From: Saprospiraceae bacterium
GTDB taxonomy: Bacteria > Bacteroidota > Bacteroidia > Chitinophagales > Saprospiraceae
NCBI GenBank assembly: GCA_027488935.1
Contig: JAIYAP010000071.1
Coordinates: 62,001 to 126,000 of the forward strand
Direction: 5' to 3'
Length of the DNA stretch: 64,000 bases
Shown: positions 59,402-64,000 of the stretch, in pieces
Layout of the letters: each line of letters opens with the position of its first letter
Numbering within the stretch: the stretch's first letter is position 1
The notes under the pieces: model-generated
What the model was told of the DNA's origin: nothing
Databases searched by the model: none
Seen by the model: the letters and a program-made list of their open reading frames with translations, nothing else
Made by a program: the position numbers and the translations under genes

Positions 59402-61102
59402 TTAGCGCAATACCGAAACGGGCATGCCTACATCGTAATTGCCTTTAATGACCGGACTTTGTCGATTGCCGGTGTAGTCGCGGACATTGGTAAAAATGTA
59501 ATTGTAAATTTCCTGTACGGTTACAATTTTATCATGGTTTACATCGGCTTCCCCTTTTAAGCCGCGAATCAAAAAGTGGCTGAAAACCCCTTGGCGCAAG
59601 CCCGATGATTCCAAGGATGTTTCTTCCGATTTGGAAGACATGATCAGGGCCGTGCCGGAAACGGATTTCGATAAAGCGGAATAAAATTGTACCAGGGCAG
59701 GTTCTGTTTCGCCGGAGCGCATGGCCAACAAACTACCCGAGTGACAAGCGTCGGCCAGGCACAATTTGAAGCGCGCTTTGCTTTTTGCAAAAATCGCGGC
59801 GATTTCTTCATGGGCAATTTTATTGTTGTAGCCGTCAAAATCGATGGGCAGGAAGGATCCGTTCAAACCGTGGCCTGAAAAATAAAAAATAACCAGATCG
59901 TTCGGGCCCGCCATTTCAAAAATTTCCGAGAGCGACGTAATGATATTTTCTTTAGTCGCTTCTTCGTCAATCAGGATGCGCACCTGATCATCGGGCAATG
60001 CACCGCCTTCCAGACTTTTTAAAAATGCATAAAAACGGTAGGCGTCATCATCGGTGTAGCGCAAAACGGGCATGTGGTCGTAAGCGGCAACGCCTACCAC
60101 AACGGCCCAAATTTTTGTATTGGCAAAAGCATTTTCCGGTGCATCCGGCGTAACGGGTGGGGCCGTGGTGGGTTGTTCGGGCGTGTCGGTATTTACCACG
60201 GGCTGATAATCGCTGGGTGCATTTTTGCCCTGGTATTCTCCGGCCTTCCAAAAACCATTAATTTCGGTGCCGTCACGCAAAAATAACACGCCCTGTCCGT
60301 CAAACGCGCCATCGGCCCATTCGCCCAGGTACCGATCGCCATTGGCATAGGTGCAAGAGCCTTTTCCGTGCGGGTGTTTATCTTTAAAACTGCCCACATA
60401 TTTTGCGGAACCTTCCTTATAGATATAGGTGCCCGAACCATTTTCGCAATTGCCTTGAATGCAGCCCACTTTGCCGCTTACGGTCAGGCTAGAGCCAATA
60501 AACTCGCCTTCGCTCCATTCGCCGGTTTCCGTTTCGCCATTTTTCAAAAAACGGGTGCCTTTTCCGTTCGGAAAATTATTTTTAAAGTCCCCTACATACT
60601 TGTCGCCATTGGCAAAATAAAAGGTGCCCGTGCCGTCATATTTGCCTTCTACAAAATTGCCTTCAAATTTACTGCCATCGGGGTAAGCCAAAATACCCGC
60701 CCCATTTTTACAATCGCCCGATAAGCAACCCGACTGGATATTGGTTCCATCATCGAGTTTTTCTTCTTTTTTATGGGCAATATAGTCCTCCAAAATTTTT
60801 CCAGTTTCATCTACCGGTTTTCCCTTTAGCCAAAGGCCGGTGCGTTTGGTACCGTCCGAATACGTTTTGGTGCCCCGGCCATCAGGGTAGCGGTGTTTCC
60901 ATTCGCCACTATATTTGCTGTTATCGGTATAATAACACACACCGACGCCGTTGATTTCACCATTTTTGAAATCGCCCGTGTATTTTGCGCCGGATGGATA
61001 TATGAAAGTGCCTTTTCCGTTTTTACAGTCGCCACTAATACATTGTGCATCAGCGAGCATCGGAATAATAGCAAACAAGACAAACAGGAGGTAGTATTTC
61101 AT
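59402..61102 (-). CDS. Secreted MORN-repeat protein with C-terminal caspase-like (C14) protease and EF-hand-like motif
   Basis: The 566-residue protein has a signal peptide (residues 1-20, MKYYLLFVLFAIIPMLADAQ). Three blocks each open with a CxxGxCxNG motif (CISGDCKNG, CLSGDCKNG, CIQGNCENG) and continue as MORN repeats (YPSGAKYTGDFKNGE, YANGDRYLGEWADG). After a Thr/Pro linker comes a caspase/metacaspase domain with catalytic His411 in FSGHGLNG and Cys453 in ADACHSGS. A DVNHDKIVTVQE segment near residue 520 reads as a calcium-loop (EF-hand-like). The start at 61102 is chosen because it makes the signal peptide N-terminal; 61177 would add 25 residues. Function is unknown; an exported, possibly calcium-controlled Lys/Arg-specific protease is inferred. 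Confidence 0.9.
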   Translation of the reverse strand: MKYYLLFVLFAIIPMLADAQCISGDCKNGKGTFIYPSGAKYTGDFKNGEINGVGVCYYTDNSKYSGEWKHRYPDGRGTKTYSDGTKRTGLWLKGKPVDETGKILEDYIAHKKEEKLDDGTNIQSGCLSGDCKNGAGILAYPDGSKFEGNFVEGKYDGTGTFYFANGDKYVGDFKNNFPNGKGTRFLKNGETETGEWSEGEFIGSSLTVSGKVGCIQGNCENGSGTYIYKEGSAKYVGSFKDKHPHGKGSCTYANGDRYLGEWADGAFDGQGVLFLRDGTEINGFWKAGEYQGKNAPSDYQPVVNTDTPEQPTTAPPVTPDAPENAFANTKIWAVVVGVAAYDHMPVLRYTDDDAYRFYAFLKSLEGGALPDDQVRILIDEEATKENIITSLSEIFEMAGPNDLVIFYFSGHGLNGSFLPIDFDGYNNKIAHEEIAAIFAKSKARFKLCLADACHSGSLLAMRSGETEPALVQFYSALSKSVSGTALIMSSKSEETSLESSGLRQGVFSHFLIRGLKGEADVNHDKIVTVQEIYNYIFTNVRDYTGNRQSPVIKGNYDVGMPVSVLR

Positions 61103-61219
61103 TGTGTATATAAAGCGAAAGTGTACAGGACCATTTAAACCCCGAAAGGTGGGAAATATTGTGTTTTTATCGATCATTTGAAAACTACTTTAATTTAACG
61201 GCAGTACAAGGAAGCGCAG

Positions 61220-61227
61220 TACCTTTG
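61220..61227 (+). promoter_or_regulatory. -7 element TACCTTTG for gldG
   Basis: A perfect motif match 50 bases upstream of the ATG at 61278. It lies just before the alternative ATG at 61239, too close for that start to be favoured. Confidence 0.6.
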
Positions 61228-61277
61228 CGTTTTAGACTTTGATTTGTTTTCATCGTTTTTTATTCAATTGTATTCCC

Positions 61278-62981
61278 ATGGCGCGTTCCAATCGTTCGCA
61301 GGCAATTTTACAGTTTGGTTTATTTTGCGGCATTTTACTGTTTGTCAATATTTTGGCGAACAGCTTCCACAGCAGTCTGGATTTAACCGAGGAAAAGCGT
61401 TTTACCCTCACGGACCCAACCCGCGCGATGCTACGTGGTTTAAAAGACCGTATTTATGTACAAATTTTGCTGGATGGCGAATTTCCTGCTGGTTTTAAGC
61501 GCCTTCAAACGGCCACCCGCGAAATGCTCGATGATTTTCGTTCAGAAAGTGGCTACATCGACTATCAATTCGAAGATCCATCGGAAGGTACGGTTGAACA
61601 AGTCAACGAACGCCGCAAAGCGCTTGCTGCCGATGGTATTGTGCCGATGAGTTTACGACTTGCCGATCAAGGCGAAACCAGCCAGAAAATAATTTACCCG
61701 GTAGCGATTATCCATTATGGCAGCCGCAAATTGATTGTTCAATTGCTGGAAAACCAATCAGCCAGTCTTTCCCCCGAGTTGGTGATTAATAATTCGGTGA
61801 GTTTGTTGGAGTACAAATTTGCCAACGGCATCAAAAAAATCCTGGCGTCCAGTCGGCCTATTATTTTATACACCCAGGGACATGGCGAGTTAACGGAATT
61901 GCAAACCAAAGACCTGGATAAAAGTTTGCGCCAATATTATGATACCGATCGTATTTTACTCGATTCGGTGGTGCAAATCAGTCCCGAAAATTGTGCGTTG
62001 GTGATTGTTGCCAAACCACGCGGCACTTTTTCGGAAAAAGATAAATTCAAGCTCGATCAGTACGCCATGAACGGCGGAAAAATTATTTGGCTGATCGATC
62101 GTTTGGGTGTGGATTTGGACAGCATGGGAATCAACGGGCGTTTTGTGCCCACCGATTATCCCTTGGCCATTGAGGATATGTTGTTTAAATATGGTGTGCG
62201 CATTCAGCCCGATTTGGTATTGGATATGGAATGTACTAAAATTCCACTTCGAGTGGGAAATATGGGGGGTGCGCCTCAGCTGGAATTATTTGATTGGTAT
62301 TACCACATTGCGGCCCAGCCCAAGGGTAAACATCCGATTGTGAAAAATCTGGACCGGGTAGAACTTGATTTTTGCTCGTCTATTGATACAATTCGAACTA
62401 AAACTCCGATTAACAAAACGATTTTGATCAGTTCAAGTCGCTATAGCCGATTGAATTTCAGCCCGGTAGATTTAAATTTTGAAGTTTTAAAGTATGAGCC
62501 CGACCCGAGCAAGTTTGATAAAGGTCCGCAGACCTTAGCCGTATTGCTCGAGGGTATTTTTCCGTCCAATTTTGAAAATCGGGTTTCGGAGGAAATGGTG
62601 GCCACTTTGAAAAAAATCGGAATGGATTTTCGTGCGCAAAGTGTACCAACCCGAATGCTGGTGGTAAGTGATGGCGGGGTGGCGGCCAATTTTATCCGCG
62701 ATCAGGCACAAAAAGAATGGTTGCCCTTGGGTTTTAACCGTTTTGAAAAAATCACGTATGCGAACAAGGATTTTATGCTCAATTCGATTGAGTATATCAT
62801 TGATCCAAAAGGGGTAATTGGCGCGCGTACCAAGGAAGTAAAATTGCGTTTGCTGGATACCGTGCGGGCCAATGCGGAAGTTAATTTTTGGCGGGGCATC
62901 AATATCGGGATTCCATTGTTGTTGCTGGGTTTGTTTGGATTTATCTTTATTTGGCTGCGCAAACGGCGGTACGCTTCCTAA
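61278..62981 (+). CDS. gldG: Gliding-motility ABC-type protein GldG
   Basis: GldG works with GldA and GldF in a membrane complex needed for gliding in flavobacteria. The 567-residue protein has an N-terminal transmembrane helix (about 10-28, LQFGLFCGILLFVNILANSF). A large extracytoplasmic domain follows (LTEEKRFTLTDPTRAML, YTQGHGELTELQ, GGKIIWLIDRLGVDLDSM, PTDYPLAIEDMLFKYGV). A C-terminal helix comes before a basic tail (IGIPLLLLGLFGFIFIW, RKRRYAS). All are typical of GldG. No gldF lies next to it, although the pair is usually adjacent. The next gene starts 15 bases downstream and is probably cotranscribed. Confidence 0.92.
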   Translation: MARSNRSQAILQFGLFCGILLFVNILANSFHSSLDLTEEKRFTLTDPTRAMLRGLKDRIYVQILLDGEFPAGFKRLQTATREMLDDFRSESGYIDYQFEDPSEGTVEQVNERRKALAADGIVPMSLRLADQGETSQKIIYPVAIIHYGSRKLIVQLLENQSASLSPELVINNSVSLLEYKFANGIKKILASSRPIILYTQGHGELTELQTKDLDKSLRQYYDTDRILLDSVVQISPENCALVIVAKPRGTFSEKDKFKLDQYAMNGGKIIWLIDRLGVDLDSMGINGRFVPTDYPLAIEDMLFKYGVRIQPDLVLDMECTKIPLRVGNMGGAPQLELFDWYYHIAAQPKGKHPIVKNLDRVELDFCSSIDTIRTKTPINKTILISSSRYSRLNFSPVDLNFEVLKYEPDPSKFDKGPQTLAVLLEGIFPSNFENRVSEEMVATLKKIGMDFRAQSVPTRMLVVSDGGVAANFIRDQAQKEWLPLGFNRFEKITYANKDFMLNSIEYIIDPKGVIGARTKEVKLRLLDTVRANAEVNFWRGINIGIPLLLLGLFGFIFIWLRKRRYAS

Positions 62982-62996
62982 AAAAGCTTCATTTGT

Positions 62997-63296
62997 ATGA
63001 TAAAACGTGTTGTCAAGCTCACTTTTCGGCCTGAAGCAGTTGATGCTTTTATTTCGGAGGTTTTTGAAAAGAGCAAAGTACAAATTCGGGCATTTCCAGG
63101 GTGTTTGCACATGGAACTGCTGCGCAATATTGCCGCGCCCAATGTGTTGTTTACGTTGAGTATGTGGGAAAACGAAGTAGCGCTGGATACGTATCGGCAG
63201 TCTGAATTATTTAAAGAGACCTGGGCAAAAACCAAGGTGCTGTTTTTGGAAAAAGCGGAAGCCTGGTCGACAGAAGTGTTGGATCATCCTGAATAA
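62997..63296 (+). CDS. Antibiotic biosynthesis monooxygenase (ABM) fold protein
   Basis: This 99-residue protein has the ferredoxin-like ABM pattern: VVKLTFRPEAVDAFISEV, IRAFPGCLHMELLRN, VLFTLSMWENEVALDTYRQS and LFKETWAKTKVLF. Such small dimeric proteins include quinol monooxygenases and heme-degrading enzymes, but many have no known activity and no cofactor. The function here is therefore unassigned. It starts 15 bases after gldG, suggesting an operon, and is followed 29 bases later by the next gene. Confidence 0.85.
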   Translation: MIKRVVKLTFRPEAVDAFISEVFEKSKVQIRAFPGCLHMELLRNIAAPNVLFTLSMWENEVALDTYRQSELFKETWAKTKVLFLEKAEAWSTEVLDHPE

Positions 63297-63325
63297 ACAT
63301 GACCACATAAAGATACCCTGCACGT

Positions 63326-64000
63326 ATGACAAACACTTATTTTCAATGGAAGGGCGGACGCTTGGCGCTTTTGTCCCTGGTCCTCCTAAGTATGGCTTTT
63401 CGGTTTTTGCCGATCGGTTCAAAATCCCCGTTGCCAGTCGACCCGGAAAAAACGGATGCCTGGGGATTTTTCGCCCATAAACGCATCAACCGCTTGGCGG
63501 TGCTCACGTTGCCGCCCAAGATGATGGTGTTTTTCAAACCAAACATTGACTATATCACCGACCATGCCGTTGACCCCGATATGCGCCGGTACGCCACCCG
63601 CTTTGAAGCGCCCCGGCACTATATTGACCTGGATAATTATGGTCCGCCGTTCGATGCCTTGCCCCGCACCTGGCTGGAGGCGATGATAAAATATACGGAT
63701 TTGTGGGTGGTGAGCCCTGCCGGTGACACCGTATTATTATATGGAAAAACCTTGCCCGTTCCAGACCAGCAAATGAAGGCGTACAAAAACTTTTTTGCCC
63801 GCCAGGTTTTGCCCCATTATTACGACAATACTGAAACAGTGGAAGCCGATTCCTTGACGGCTTTTGTGCAAGCGCGCGGCTTGAATTTTCAACCAAGCGC
63901 GGCTTTTTTTAAAGACCATCTTTCCGAGCATGGTATTGTGCCCTGGCATTTGCAAAAAATGCAGCGTGACCTGACGGAGGCATTTCGGCGCCGCGATGCC
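63326..64000 (+). CDS. Zinc-dependent phospholipase C/S1-P1 nuclease-like protein (C-terminus outside window)
   Basis: The frame is open from ATG 63326 to the window end (225 codons). A hydrophobic N-terminus (residues 13-28, LALLSLVLLSMAFRFL) suggests a signal or anchor. WGFFAHKRINRLAVLTLP carries the Trp and His expected for the first zinc site. ITDHAVDPDMRRYA, EAPRHYIDLDNYG (Asp/His ligands) and GIVPWHLQKMQRDL follow, matching the zinc-dependent phospholipase C family of Bacteroidota. The substrate, a phospholipid head group or a nucleic acid, is undecided. It lies 29 bases after the ABM gene and may belong to the gldG transcript. Confidence 0.8.
   Translation, partial: MTNTYFQWKGGRLALLSLVLLSMAFRFLPIGSKSPLPVDPEKTDAWGFFAHKRINRLAVLTLPPKMMVFFKPNIDYITDHAVDPDMRRYATRFEAPRHYIDLDNYGPPFDALPRTWLEAMIKYTDLWVVSPAGDTVLLYGKTLPVPDQQMKAYKNFFARQVLPHYYDNTETVEADSLTAFVQARGLNFQPSAAFFKDHLSEHGIVPWHLQKMQRDLTEAFRRRDA

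Noticed and set aside
1-64000. CRISPR arrays, insertion sequences, prophage, tRNA or rRNA genes
   Set aside because: No regular short direct repeats with spacers, transposase or integrase frames, or recognisable RNA gene sequences were seen; the only spaced repeats are the three RNA units, whose spacers and lengths do not fit CRISPR.

Overview
This window looks like a chromosomal segment of a member of the Bacteroidota, most likely from the Saprospiria (Haliscomenobacter/Lewinella-like). Direct signs are two long secreted proteins with type IX secretion (T9SS) C-terminal sorting domains (10362-13124 and 20120-24664), the gliding/T9SS protein GldG (61278-62981), a split-subunit transhydrogenase, ComEC and HhH competence-type proteins, and the TAnnTTTG -7 promoter motif typical of the phylum 20-60 bases upstream of many starts. 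The placement within Saprospiria is inference from protein style, not from a marker gene. I saw no rRNA, tRNA, CRISPR array, insertion sequence or prophage.

Layout. 1-13 kb: the N-terminal part of a giant HYR-like secreted protein, a 57-residue protein behind gltX, a polysaccharide deacetylase, an alpha/beta hydrolase, a long PIG-L deacetylase and a T9SS surface protein. 13-20 kb: DUF4286 and DUF3592 proteins, a small beta-barrel protein, a Gfo/Idh/MocA oxidoreductase, succinate-semialdehyde dehydrogenase and a pseudouridine synthase with a very long Arg/Gly/Asn-rich repeat tail at its N-terminus. 20-29 kb: a 1514-residue SprB-repeat protein, an antiquitin-type aldehyde dehydrogenase and a GH20 hexosaminidase. 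29-34 kb: pntAA-pntAB-pntB and a TPR-bearing GT-C membrane protein. 34-41 kb: an HhH protein with ComEC, a PaaE-like ferredoxin reductase divergent from an alkane monooxygenase, and two unrecognised genes. 41-49 kb: thiolase, OmpA/PD40 protein, threonine synthase, a hydrolase and heme A synthase. 49-56 kb: an SRAP protein, a mevalonate-pathway pair (mvaA, fni) with a GH3-family gene, a YhiN/HI0933-type flavoprotein and a DPM1-like glycosyltransferase. 56-64 kb: a 1.1 kb non-coding stretch with three paralogous RNA units, a beta-lactamase-family serine hydrolase, a MORN-caspase protein, gldG, a monooxygenase-fold protein and a partial phospholipase C-like gene.

Two signals stand out. First, the window appears to hold the chromosomal replication origin. 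A perfect parS palindrome lies at 46191-46206, with three further sites one base off the consensus at 37661, 41593 and 45839. The 673-base gene-free interval between ctaA and the SRAP gene (48438-49110) carries eight DnaA-box-like 9-mers, and the two flanking genes are transcribed away from it. Second, three tandem, independently promoted and terminated RNA units (about 125 nt each) lie at 56245-57170. They share a perfectly identical 66-base 3' end with a strong intrinsic terminator and look like an undescribed family of small RNAs.
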